This document shows, one piece after another, positions 43,522 through 50,844 of a DNA stretch of 64,000 nt. Made by a program: the position numbers and the translations under genes. The notes below the pieces were generated by a model. It did not search any database and had not been told where the DNA came from. It worked only from the letters and a program-made list of their open reading frames with translations. How positions within the stretch are numbered: position 1 is the first letter of the stretch; every line of letters starts with the position of its first letter. This DNA comes from Yunchengibacter salinarum (GTDB lineage Bacteria > Pseudomonadota > Alphaproteobacteria > Sphingomonadales > Kordiimonadaceae), in assembly GCF_037658235.1 (NCBI RefSeq), contig NZ_JBBJLN010000002.1, positions 124,001 through 188,000 on the forward strand, in the 5' to 3' direction.

Positions 43522-44600
43522 GGTTCCAGTGTGGCGGCGATCGGGCCCAGCGTCAAAACCTTGAACAGGGTGCCCATCTGATCCGGCGCGGTCAGCCTTT
43601 TCAGCGCGGCCAGAATATCCCGACGGGTGCTTTCATCGGCCCCGGCGGCCAACTGTTCGGCGCGCAGGCCCAGCCCCGCTTCCATCAGCCAGGCCCCCTG
43701 ATCGGCGATTCGGGCGGGAATGCCCTGTTCTTCGGCAATGGCGACCAGCGCGGCAAAATCCACATGGGCGGTGATGTCGGCGGTGCCGGGCGCCGCCAGC
43801 GGATCGGCATAGGCATGATCCTTCACCGCCTGCACCGTGTCGCCCGTGCCAGGCCGGTGGCTGCCATAGTCGATCAGCACCGCCGCGCCGCCGTGGCGGC
43901 TGAGCCGATCCGCCAGTGTGGCCACCAGGCTGCGGGCGGCGGGGCACACTTCCAGCACGGTGCCATCGGGCGCGGCGGCGGTGCGGCTTTCATCCAGCAG
44001 GGCAAAGGCGGCGCCGGGATGGGTCAGAACCGGCACCAGCCGGGGCGTGTGGGCGGTGTCGTCCGCCAGGCCGATCCGCCGCTCCAGCCACTGGCCGTCG
44101 CGCTTTTCGAACTGGTGGACGGGCAGGGCGTCCAGAAATTCGTTGCCGAGCAGAAAGATCGGCCCGTCCGGCAGGCTGTCCGGGGTGGTGTGGTGGATCA
44201 CATCGGGCACGGCCTGTTTCTGAAGCGTCTTCAGGCGGGCGCTGGCTTCCACCATGTGCGGGGCCAGCGCTTGGCGGGCGGCGGGCTGCACGGCCAGTGC
44301 CCGGCGCATGTCCGCCATGCAGGTGCCGCGGCCCGGCCCCAGTTCCACCAGCAGGCTGTTTTCCGGGCGGCCCGTCCGGTCCCAGAAATGAGCCATGGTC
44401 AGGCCGATCACTTCGCCGAACATCTGGCTGATTTCCGGCGCGGTGATGAAATCCCCCGCCGTGCCGAACACCTGCTTTTGCTGATAATAGCCGTGGCGCG
44501 GGTCCATCAGGGCGGCGGTCATGTAATCGGCCATGGTCAGGGGGCCTTCCGCGCGGATGCGGCGGGCCAGCCGGTTCAGCAGGGGCGCGGGGGCCGCCAT
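43518..44600 (-). CDS. Class I SAM-dependent methyltransferase, MidA/NDUFAF7 family
   Basis: 360 residues. It begins NRLARRIRAEGPLTMADYMTAALMDPRHGYY and has the DUF185/MidA SAM motif LVELGPGRGTCMADMRRAL. FLLGNEFLDALPVHQFEK is also characteristic. The mitochondrial homologue NDUFAF7 dimethylates an arginine of the complex I 49-kDa subunit during assembly, so a role in respiratory NADH dehydrogenase maturation is likely. The ATG at 44600 lies 5 nt after the lgt stop; a longer frame to 44702 is not supported. Coupled to pgeF by ATGA. Confidence 0.93.
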   Translation of the reverse strand: MAAPAPLLNRLARRIRAEGPLTMADYMTAALMDPRHGYYQQKQVFGTAGDFITAPEISQMFGEVIGLTMAHFWDRTGRPENSLLVELGPGRGTCMADMRRALAVQPAARQALAPHMVEASARLKTLQKQAVPDVIHHTTPDSLPDGPIFLLGNEFLDALPVHQFEKRDGQWLERRIGLADDTAHTPRLVPVLTHPGAAFALLDESRTAAAPDGTVLEVCPAARSLVATLADRLSRHGGAAVLIDYGSHRPGTGDTVQAVKDHAYADPLAAPGTADITAHVDFAALVAIAEEQGIPARIADQGAWLMEAGLGLRAEQLAAGADESTRRDILAALKRLTAPDQMGTLFKVLTLGPIAATLEP

Positions 44601-44605
44601 CGGGC

Positions 44606-45478
44606 TCAGCCCTTCCGGCTTTGGCGGGGTGCGGGCAGGCGGTGTGCATGGGCGGCGACCCACAGAAGAACGCCCACCGCCACCATGGGCAGGGACAGCC
44701 ATTGCCCCTGCGACAGGCCCAGGCTCAGGCCCAGATGGGAATCCGGTGCGCGGAAAAATTCCACGATGAAGCGGGCCGTGCCATAGCCCGCCACGAACAC
44801 ACCCACCAGCGCGCCGGGCGCCCGCCGTGCCAGCCCCGTCAGGCGATAAAGGCCGATCAGGACGGCGAACAGCAGCAGCCCTTCCAGCCCCGCTTCATAA
44901 AGCTGGCTGGGGTGGCGGGGCAGGGCCGCCGGGTCTGCCGGAAACACCATGGCCCAGGGCACATCGCTTGGCCGGCCCCACAGTTCGCCATTGATGAAAT
45001 TGGCAAGCCGCCCCAGGAACAGCCCCACCGGCGCGATCACGGCCACCCGGTCCCCCACGCGCCAGAGCGCCAGTGCGTGCTTGCGGCAGAACAGGATCAG
45101 CGCCAGCACCACGCCCAGAAAGCCGCCGTGAAAGGACATGCCGCCATCCCACAGCCTTAGAATCTGGCTGGGATGGTCCAGATAATGGCCGAGATTGTAG
45201 AACAGCACATAGCCGATCCGCCCGCCCGCGATGACGCCGAGCATGGCCCAGGTCAGCAGGTCATCCACCTGTGTTCGGCTGATGGGCGCATCCGGCGTTG
45301 CGGCCTGCCGGCGGACGAACCACCAGCCGATCAGCAGCGCCAGTATATAGGCCAGCGAATAATAGCGGATCGGCACGGGGCCGATTTCCACCATCACCGG
45401 CCCGATATCGGGAAAGGTCAGGACAGCCACCGGCAGCAGGGCGGAAAGGCTGGCGATGGCATCAGCGAAAACGGACAT
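44606..45478 (-). CDS. lgt: Prolipoprotein diacylglyceryl transferase
   Basis: A 290-residue inner membrane enzyme with about seven helices. The Lgt signature GRLANFINGELWG is at about 156-168, HGGFLG at 117-122, and the N-terminal periplasmic region includes IRYYSLAYILALLIG. It attaches diacylglycerol from phosphatidylglycerol to the lipobox Cys of prolipoproteins such as MlaA in this window. The ATG at 45478 has AAGG 8 nt upstream; a start at 45511 is possible. First gene of lgt-midA-pgeF; divergent from ubiK. Confidence 0.96.
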   Translation of the reverse strand: MSVFADAIASLSALLPVAVLTFPDIGPVMVEIGPVPIRYYSLAYILALLIGWWFVRRQAATPDAPISRTQVDDLLTWAMLGVIAGGRIGYVLFYNLGHYLDHPSQILRLWDGGMSFHGGFLGVVLALILFCRKHALALWRVGDRVAVIAPVGLFLGRLANFINGELWGRPSDVPWAMVFPADPAALPRHPSQLYEAGLEGLLLFAVLIGLYRLTGLARRAPGALVGVFVAGYGTARFIVEFFRAPDSHLGLSLGLSQGQWLSLPMVAVGVLLWVAAHAHRLPAPRQSRKG

Positions 45479-45663
45479 GGAGCGCGCCTTGTTTGACTTG
45501 GGTGGGCGCATCTTGGCGGCCCGGTTCCGTGTGTCAAGGTTGGCGTGACGCGGGCGGGGCGGTTGTCAAAACGCCCGTGGCTTGCCATATCAATAGATTA
45601 TGATCGCCGCGAACCCCATCGGATCGTTCCCCTGGGGCGCGCCCCGCTGGAAGGAGCCTACCC

Positions 45664-46053
45664 ATGCAGACCAATTCACGCTTTTTCGATGATCTGGCCA
45701 ATCTGATGTCCGGTGCCGCGGGGGCCATGAACAGCGCCCGTTCCGAGATGGAAGACCATTTCCGCCAATGGCTGCATCAGCAGTTGCAGCAGATGGACCT
45801 GGTAACGCGCGACGAGTTTGACGTGGTGCGCGACATGGCCACCCGCGCGCGGGAGGAGAATGCCGCGCTGAAGGCCGAGATCGAGGCGCTGAAGGCCGCG
45901 CCGCGCGGGTCCGCTTCCGGCAAGGCGGCCACGGGTGGCAAGGCAAGCACCGCCAAGGCAAGCACTGCCAAGGCAAGCACCGCCAAGGAAAGTGCTGGCA
46001 AGGCAGGCGCCGGTAAAGGCGCATCGGGCAAGAGCGCGCCGGGCAAGGCTTGA
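45664..46053 (+). CDS. ubiK: UbiK-type ubiquinone accessory factor (BMFP domain)
   Basis: 129 residues. The first 85 form the BMFP coiled coil (FDDLANLMSGAAGAMNSARSEM, then WLHQQLQQMDLVTRDEFDVVRDMATRAREENAALKAEIEAL). The last 45 are a Lys/Ala/Ser tail with AKAST repeats encoded by 15-bp units (about 45942-46000). UbiK assists aerobic ubiquinone synthesis by bridging UbiJ and the membrane. Its place beside lgt is usual in alphaproteobacteria. The ATG has GGAG 9 nt upstream. Confidence 0.92.
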   Translation: MQTNSRFFDDLANLMSGAAGAMNSARSEMEDHFRQWLHQQLQQMDLVTRDEFDVVRDMATRAREENAALKAEIEALKAAPRGSASGKAATGGKASTAKASTAKASTAKESAGKAGAGKGASGKSAPGKA

Positions 46054-46098
46054 CGCGATCAAGGCTGACTGAGCGCGAAGGGCAAATCGCATGAGCAT

Positions 46099-46127
46099 GG
46101 GGTTTCGGTGCCAGGGCACCGGAACCC
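46099..46127 (+). terminator. Terminator hairpin after ubiK
   Basis: GGGTTTCGGTGCC pairs with GGCACCGGAACCC (12 of 13) around an AGG loop, followed by TTTGTGATT; 45 nt after the ubiK stop. Confidence 0.7.
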
Positions 46128-46163
46128 TTTGTGATTCCGCGATTTTTCGGCCTTTTGCACAAA

Positions 46164-46172
46164 TTATCCACA
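46164..46172 (+). promoter_or_regulatory. Consensus DnaA box TTATCCACA
   Basis: A perfect 9-mer in the 328-nt gap between ubiK and the ybjN-like gene, within a small AT-rich patch. A single box could be a DnaA-dependent promoter element or chance. Apart from the terminator, this box and the leader ORF/hairpin, the gap 46054-46381 shows nothing else. Confidence 0.4.
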
Positions 46173-46268
46173 GAAAAATGCACAGCCGGGCGGTTCGGGC
46201 CTTGCCAGCGGACTCGCCCGGTGGCACGCTATATGTGGTGTTGGTCTTCTGAGAAGGAGCCAGATACT

Positions 46269-46301
46269 GTGACTTTGGCCTTGTCATTGCTGATGCATTA
46301 A
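46269..46301 (+). CDS. Possible 10-codon Leu-rich leader peptide
   Basis: A GTG with GAAGGAG 8-9 nt upstream opens a 10-codon frame, MTLALSLLMH, ending in TAA at 46299-46301. It contains four Leu codons. The stop is directly followed by the hairpin ACCGACG / CGTCGGT (46301-46325). The next gene is the ybjN-like gene at 46382. A leader ORF plus hairpin suggests attenuation, but nothing ties YbjN to leucine. Confidence 0.3.
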   Translation: MTLALSLLMH

Positions 46302-46325
46302 CCGACGCACGCCGGGTTCGTCGGT
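46301..46325 (+). promoter_or_regulatory. Hairpin in the ybjN leader
   Basis: A perfect 7-bp stem ACCGACG / CGTCGGT with an 11-nt loop, beginning at the stop codon of the putative leader peptide and 57 nt before the ybjN-like ATG. No U-tract follows. Confidence 0.4.
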
Positions 46326-46381
46326 TGGCCCTGCCGCGACGGACCTGCAAGGGCGCCGGAAACACCGGGGGGAAAGGCACC

Positions 46382-46894
46382 ATGACCACGCTGGCCACCG
46401 AGACGCGCAGCGCCGCGGCCACCAATCCGGTTGACCTGGCCGAGGATCTGGCCGGGATCAATGACTGGATTTATGAACGGCATGACGACAATGAGCTGAT
46501 GCTGTTCCTGAACGGTCATTATACCGATTTGCAGTTTCGCCTGTTCTGGCGGGACGATTTTCGCACATTGCAGTTTGCCTGCCTGTTCGACATGAAGGTG
46601 CCGGATTCCTGCCGGGACAGCATTTACAAGGCGCTTGGCCTGATCAATGAGCGCATGTGGATCGGCCATTTCGAATTCTGGGCCGATGAAGGGGTGCTTT
46701 TGTTCCGCCATGCCAGCCTGGCGGCGGACCCGGCCATGGGTCGCTTTTCCGCTGATCATCTGGCCACCATCATCGAAACGGCGGTGGGGGACTGCGAGCG
46801 CTTCTACCCGGTGTTTCAGTTCATCATGTGGGGCGGTCAGTCCCCGGAAGAAGCGGTGGAATCCGCCATGCTGGACGTGGCGGGCTCCGCCTGA
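46382..46894 (+). CDS. YbjN domain-containing protein
   Basis: 170 residues of the YbjN fold, related to type III secretion chaperones: DLAEDLAGINDWIYERHDDNELMLFLNGHYTDLQFRLFWRDDFRTLQFACLFDMKVP at about 18-75, and later FSADHLATIIETAVGDCERFYPVFQFIMWGGQSPEEAV. The molecular role is unclear; E. coli YbjN influences motility and stress responses. The ATG at 46382 has AAGG 4 nt upstream. It precedes proC (116 nt), as in other alphaproteobacteria. Confidence 0.9.
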   Translation: MTTLATETRSAAATNPVDLAEDLAGINDWIYERHDDNELMLFLNGHYTDLQFRLFWRDDFRTLQFACLFDMKVPDSCRDSIYKALGLINERMWIGHFEFWADEGVLLFRHASLAADPAMGRFSADHLATIIETAVGDCERFYPVFQFIMWGGQSPEEAVESAMLDVAGSA

Positions 46895-47010
46895 CCGGCG
46901 GCAGCGCGGGGGCGGGTATGTGGCCTCTTGCCAAAGGCGGGGCGGGGCGGCATGGTCGGCACTGTTCCTGAACCCCTGAACCTACCCCCTTGAAACGGGA
47001 GCCCCGCGCC

Positions 47011-47844
47011 ATGCTCAGTGATTTTACCGCTCGTGAACCGCTCGTTCTGGTGGGCTGCGGCAATATGGGGGCCGCCATGGCCACCCGCTGGCTGGACAGG
47101 GGGCTGGACCCGGCCGCCTTTCATGTGATCGACCCGGTGGCGAAAGCCGCGCTGGACGGGGCCGACCCCGGCCATTTCCATGAAAGCCCTGACAGGCTGC
47201 CCGGCTCGGTGCACCCACGCATGATCGTGGTGGCGGTCAAGCCCCAGATCATTGCCGATGTGCTTGCCGCGCTGGAGCCGGTGCTTGCGGCTGATACGCT
47301 GGTGGTGTCGGTGGCGGCGGGCACCGCCATGGATAGCCTGCAACGCGGTCTGGGCGGGCACCGGTGCATTGTGCGCGCCATGCCCAACACCCCCGCCGCT
47401 GTGGGGGCCGGGGTCACGCTGCTGTATGCCGGTTCGGGTGTGGAAGAGCTTGACCGCGTTCTCGCCGGGCAGTGCATGAGCGCCGTGGGCCGGGTGTTCT
47501 GGATGAAAAGCGAAGACCAGCTTGATGCGGGCACGGCCATTTCCGGCTGCGGGCCCGCCTATTGCTTTCATATGGTTGAGGCCATGGCCGCCGCCGCCCG
47601 CGATCTGGGCCTTGAGCCGGATATGGCCGAGGACATGGCCCGTCATACCCTGATCGGTGCCGGTGCCCTGCTGGCCAGCCGGACGGATGTGAGCGCGGCG
47701 GACCTGCGCCAACAGGTGACCAGCCCGAACGGCGTGACGGCGGCGGGGCTGGAGGAACTGAAGGACGGGGGCGAACTGGTCAGCCTGATGAAGCGAACGG
47801 CGCGCGCCGCGCTGAAGCGGGCACGGACCCTGGCAGGCCGATGA
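47011..47844 (+). CDS. proC: Pyrroline-5-carboxylate reductase
   Basis: 277 residues. The Rossmann start is LVLVGCGNMGAAM; the C-terminal dimerisation domain has the ProC signature AISGCGPAYCFHMVEAMAAA, and TSPNGVTAAGLEEL matches the TSPGGTT segment. It reduces P5C to proline with NAD(P)H, the reverse direction of PutA encoded 14 kb away. The ATG at 47011 has GGGAG 11 nt upstream; a TTG at 46990 would add seven residues. Repeat cluster 5 begins just after the stop. Confidence 0.96.
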   Translation: MLSDFTAREPLVLVGCGNMGAAMATRWLDRGLDPAAFHVIDPVAKAALDGADPGHFHESPDRLPGSVHPRMIVVAVKPQIIADVLAALEPVLAADTLVVSVAAGTAMDSLQRGLGGHRCIVRAMPNTPAAVGAGVTLLYAGSGVEELDRVLAGQCMSAVGRVFWMKSEDQLDAGTAISGCGPAYCFHMVEAMAAAARDLGLEPDMAEDMARHTLIGAGALLASRTDVSAADLRQQVTSPNGVTAAGLEELKDGGELVSLMKRTARAALKRARTLAGR

Positions 47845-47855
47845 CGGCCCCGCCC

Positions 47856-48152
47856 GCAGCAACGCCGCCTCTACCGCCATCCCGCCACTGCGCGGGATGA
47901 GCGGAGGCCACAAGCGTGGCCCGCGGCAAGTGCCGCGCCCTCGCGGAGCGGTGAGCGCAGCACGCTTGCGTGAGCGGCGAACAAATCCCGCACCAACGCC
48001 GCCTCTACCGCCATCCCGCCACTGCGCGGGATGAGCGGAGGCCACAAGCGTGGCCCGCGGCAAGTGCCGCGCCCTCGCGGAGCGCGCGCGAAGCGCGCTT
48101 GCGTGAGCGGAAACAATGCCGGGCCGCGCAAGCGGCCAAGGCGTGAGCGGAA
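47856..48152 (+). repeat. GC-rich multi-hairpin repeat, cluster 5 (two units)
   Basis: Two complete units in plus orientation, each with the ATCCCGC/GCGGGAT H1, H2 GGCCAC-AAGC-GTGGCC and H3 GCGGC-AAGT-GCCGC. H4 is imperfect in the first unit and GCGCGC-GAA-GCGCGC in the second, which ends with H5 (GGCCGC-GCAA-GCGGCC). It occupies the 5' half of the gap between the convergent proC and nuclease-like genes. Confidence 0.85.
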
Positions 48153-48179
48153 AAATGTAATCGATTGCAAAGGGGGGAT

Positions 48180-48226
48180 GTCGGCTCCGGGGGGGAGTGG
48201 GAGGGGGGGAGGACCCCGGAGCCGAC
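48180..48226 (+). other. Hairpin with a G-tract loop (possible G-quadruplex)
   Basis: A perfect 13-bp stem (GTCGGCTCCGGGG with CCCCGGAGCCGAC) encloses a 21-nt loop made almost only of G-runs (GGG, GGG, a run of about six G, GG). On the plus strand this could fold as a G-quadruplex held by the stem. It lies between repeat cluster 5 and the end of the AT-rich nuclease-like gene. No coding sequence here. Confidence 0.6.
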
Positions 48227-48322
48227 CAAGACGGATTGAACCGTCCCACGCGCCTCATTCGGCGTTGGAGGGGATATAATCCTGACCGTTCGCTCAGAGA
48301 ATAGCCGATTTTCGATAGCTGC

Positions 48323-48341
48323 CATGCAAAAAATGCATGGT
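48323..48341. terminator. AT-rich hairpin at the end of the nuclease-like gene
   Basis: CCATGCA and TGCATGG pair across an AAAAA loop, 7 nt beyond the nuclease-like gene's stop. Short, so it may be a weak terminator. Confidence 0.4.
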
Positions 48342-48347
48342 TAACAA

Positions 48348-49103
48348 TTATTTAACCTCGACTTTTTTGCCATGTATAAATTCCCATGCCTTTAAATGAA
48401 GTCCGCAAGGCTTGCGCCGTCGATGTAGATTTTCATGGCTCGATATATCAAATTCATTACGTATATGAGGTATGGGAAATACATTCGAATCTATGGAGAA
48501 AAAAGATGGTTTAAGAGCGTTTAGTTCCCAAATAGACCGAAGATCAAATCCGTTTTCTGTCTCATAAAAATGCCAGAAGTTCCTATGTATACCATCATTT
48601 TTATCAAGGTAACTAAAATCTGAGTATAGATGCCATGCTATATTATTATAACCGGCGGCAAATTCATAACCTATTCCCCCGCAGGCAACTATATTCCAGC
48701 TTTTTAATTTTATTTTTTCTGGATTCAATAATTTTTTAATGTGTTCTTTTTTGTATCCATGTTTTCTTCCTTCATTTAGAAAAACATCATTTATGAATTC
48801 TTCAGAATTTTGCAATTTTCTCCAAGTATTAAAAAGAAAATTATACGATATTAATTGTCCAATAACGTCACCTCTATGTATTTGATCGCTGGTAAATATT
48901 TTCATTTCCCATAAATGAAAATTACCTCTCTCATCGATCTCTATAAGGTCGCATAGGTATAATGGCACCTCCCTTTTTCCGCGGGTTTTGTCTTGGCTAT
49001 AATATAAAGGAAAATTATTCATAAATATTCGATCAGGAAATTTTTCTTTGGCGATTATCGTGAATTTCCTTTCAAAGAACTTTTCGCTTCGTGATTTTTT
49101 CAT
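48348..49103 (-). CDS. AT-rich putative PD-(D/E)XK nuclease-like protein
   Basis: 251 residues, not recognised as a named family. A helix with E11 (FFERKF) precedes a strand with D52 in YLCDLIEID, then E66-M-K68 in FHLWEMKI, and a helix with Q83 in DVIGQLISY. The order D...ExK...Q is that of the PD-(D/E)XK nuclease core as in NucS/DUF91-type enzymes. The rest (about 95-251) is rich in aromatic and Asn residues. Base composition is strikingly AT-rich against a GC-rich background, indicating recent acquisition. The ATG overlaps the LysR stop (ATGA at 49100-49103), so it would be translated with LysR. Function in DNA cleavage, perhaps defence, is inference. Confidence 0.6.
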   Translation of the reverse strand: MKKSRSEKFFERKFTIIAKEKFPDRIFMNNFPLYYSQDKTRGKREVPLYLCDLIEIDERGNFHLWEMKIFTSDQIHRGDVIGQLISYNFLFNTWRKLQNSEEFINDVFLNEGRKHGYKKEHIKKLLNPEKIKLKSWNIVACGGIGYEFAAGYNNIAWHLYSDFSYLDKNDGIHRNFWHFYETENGFDLRSIWELNALKPSFFSIDSNVFPIPHIRNEFDISSHENLHRRRKPCGLHLKAWEFIHGKKVEVK

Positions 49104-49990
49104 AGCCAGTCCGTTTCCGACCGGATCTGCCGGATCATGAAATCCCGGAAGAGATTGACACGCTGGGAGCCTTTCAGCTCCGGCGGATAGCAATAAAAAC
49201 TGCGGAAGGTGGTGCCTTCCTCTTCCGGCAGGACGCGCACCAGTTTCTTGCGGTCATGCACCAGATAATCCGGCAGAACCGCCAGGCCCAGCCCCGCTTC
49301 CACCGCGTGCAGCACACCGTACAGATTGTTCACCTGAAGCCGGGGGGCGCGTTTGGTCCCTTTGGATACGGCCATCAGCCAGTTCAGCCCCTTGATGGTG
49401 GGGGAGCCGGTTTCCCCGAAGGTGATCAGGTCATGATGGTCCAGATCGCGCCTGCTGCGCGGCGTGCCCTTGCGGTCCAGATAGGCGGGGCTGGCATAGA
49501 TATGGGCGTGGAAGGTGGCCAGCGGTCGGGCGATCAGGTCCGCATGTTCCGGTTCGTGCAGGCGGATCGCCACATCCGCCTTGCCGGTGGACAGGTCCAC
49601 ATCCTCGTCATCCAGGATCAGCTTGATGTCGATATCGGGATACTGTTCCAGAAACTGGTTGAGATGCGGGGTGAGCCACACGGCCCCGAAGGTAACCATG
49701 GTGGTGACCCGCAACAGGCCCGCCGGTTTTTCCCGGCTTTCCATCAACTGGCGCTCGGTTTCCTCGATGCGGCGCACCACGTCTTCGGCGGTGGCATAAA
49801 GCCGCCTGCCGTCTTCCGTGAGCACCAGGCCGCGGGCGTGGCGGGTGAACAGGGCTGTACCAAGGCTTTCTTCCAGGGTGCGAATCTGGCGTGAAATAGC
49901 GGATTGGCTGCTGTTCAGGGCGGTGCCCGCGCGGGTGAAACTGCCCGACTGCGCCACGGCGTGAAAAATCCTCAGCCTGTCCCAATCCAT
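49100..49990 (-). CDS. LysR-family transcriptional regulator
   Basis: 296 residues: an N-terminal winged helix (FHAVAQSGSFTRAGTALNSSQSAISRQIRTLE, about 9-40) and a periplasmic-binding-like effector domain from about 93 (LRVTTMVTFGAVWLTPHLNQF). The effector is unknown. It is divergent from the winged-helix gene at 50080, the usual arrangement for a LysR target, with 89 nt between. The composition is normal for the genome, unlike the gene overlapped at its 3' end. Confidence 0.93.
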   Translation of the reverse strand: MDWDRLRIFHAVAQSGSFTRAGTALNSSQSAISRQIRTLEESLGTALFTRHARGLVLTEDGRRLYATAEDVVRRIEETERQLMESREKPAGLLRVTTMVTFGAVWLTPHLNQFLEQYPDIDIKLILDDEDVDLSTGKADVAIRLHEPEHADLIARPLATFHAHIYASPAYLDRKGTPRSRRDLDHHDLITFGETGSPTIKGLNWLMAVSKGTKRAPRLQVNNLYGVLHAVEAGLGLAVLPDYLVHDRKKLVRVLPEEEGTTFRSFYCYPPELKGSQRVNLFRDFMIRQIRSETDWL

Positions 49991-50079
49991 TCATGATCCC
50001 CATTGCCCACTGCGCCCGCCCTTTGTGGTGCGCGATTGTTCGGTTAAAGTATTTCTAACATGACAGGGGGTGACAAGGG

Positions 50080-50778
50080 ATGTTCGATTCCACCCTTTTT
50101 AAAAAAGCGGCCAATTATTTCCGGGCCAGTTTTCCCAATGTGACCCCGGAAGCCGTGGTTAGTTTTCTGTATGTGGCGGGCAAGGACCGGCCCACGGCGG
50201 GCGATGTGGCGCGCGCCCTTGGCCTGAGCGAGCCGGAAGCCTATCGTCATTTGTCGCTGTTGTCCGAGGGGCGGGGTGTGGGCCTGCTGCACTTCACCAA
50301 TATGGGGGACGGGCGCAACGCGGTCGGCCTGACCGAGGCGGGCAAGGCGGCGGTGAAAGGGTTGGAAGGGGCCTTTGAGGACAGCCCCTTTGGCGATGAA
50401 GATGCCGTGGACGACCCGGATGACGGTGCCGCCGCCCCGCGGCAGGCAGCAGAGGGCGGGCCGGAAGCGCCGCCCGAACCAGCAAGCCCCGAACCAGCAA
50501 GCCCCGAACCAGCAAGCCCCGAATCTCCTCCTGAGCCCCATGCCGCGCCTGACCCCGAACCGGCGCCGGCGCCCTCATATGACCGTCCGCATGAAACCGA
50601 TGCGGCGCCCGTGTCGTCGTTTGATGAGCAGCCCCCAGGGCCCGAATCATCAGGGGATCGGGAATTTCCCCATGACCCCCCGCCGAACGATCCGCAGTCC
50701 CCGGTGCAGCCTGCCATCGGGGGCGGGCAGGGTGCCTTTGGGCATGATGACGGGGATTATGACGATCCCTTCAACTGA
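50080..50778 (+). CDS. Winged-helix-like protein with disordered Pro/Glu/Ala tail
   Basis: 232 residues. The first 100 look like a winged helix-turn-helix (VSFLYVAGKDRPTAGDVARALGLSEPEAYRHLSLLSEGRG, then TEAGKAAVKGL), similar to MarR/PadR-type DNA-binding domains. The remaining 130 are low-complexity, acidic and Pro-rich, ending in a Gly/Asp-rich tip. Three exact 15-bp repeats encode the EPASP run (50476-50520). It is divergent from LysR and convergent with trxB. Targets are unknown. Confidence 0.7.
   Translation: MFDSTLFKKAANYFRASFPNVTPEAVVSFLYVAGKDRPTAGDVARALGLSEPEAYRHLSLLSEGRGVGLLHFTNMGDGRNAVGLTEAGKAAVKGLEGAFEDSPFGDEDAVDDPDDGAAAPRQAAEGGPEAPPEPASPEPASPEPASPESPPEPHAAPDPEPAPAPSYDRPHETDAAPVSSFDEQPPGPESSGDREFPHDPPPNDPQSPVQPAIGGGQGAFGHDDGDYDDPFN
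50476..50520 (+). repeat. Three in-frame 15-bp tandem repeats
   Basis: GAACCAGCAAGCCCC occurs three times in a row (50476, 50491, 50506), adding EPASP units to the disordered tail of the winged-helix protein. Typical of slipped-strand expansion. Confidence 0.9.
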
Positions 50779-50781
50779 AAA

Positions 50782-50812
50782 CGCCCGGCCCCTTTGTGCA
50801 AAGGGCCGGGCG
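50782..50812. terminator. Bidirectional terminator between the winged-helix gene and trxB
   Basis: A perfect inverted repeat CGCCCGGCCCCTTTG / CAAAGGGCCGGGCG with T/A-rich flanks on the minus-strand side, midway between two convergent stop codons. Confidence 0.85.
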
Positions 50813-50844
50813 CCGTGCGTTTCGCCGTCGCCGATTGGCCGGGA

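Noticed and set aside
48341..48355. TTAA-CAATTAT-TTAA as a CtrA box
   Set aside because: It spans the stop codon of the AT-rich nuclease-like gene, between convergent genes, where chance matches are likely and no promoter is expected.
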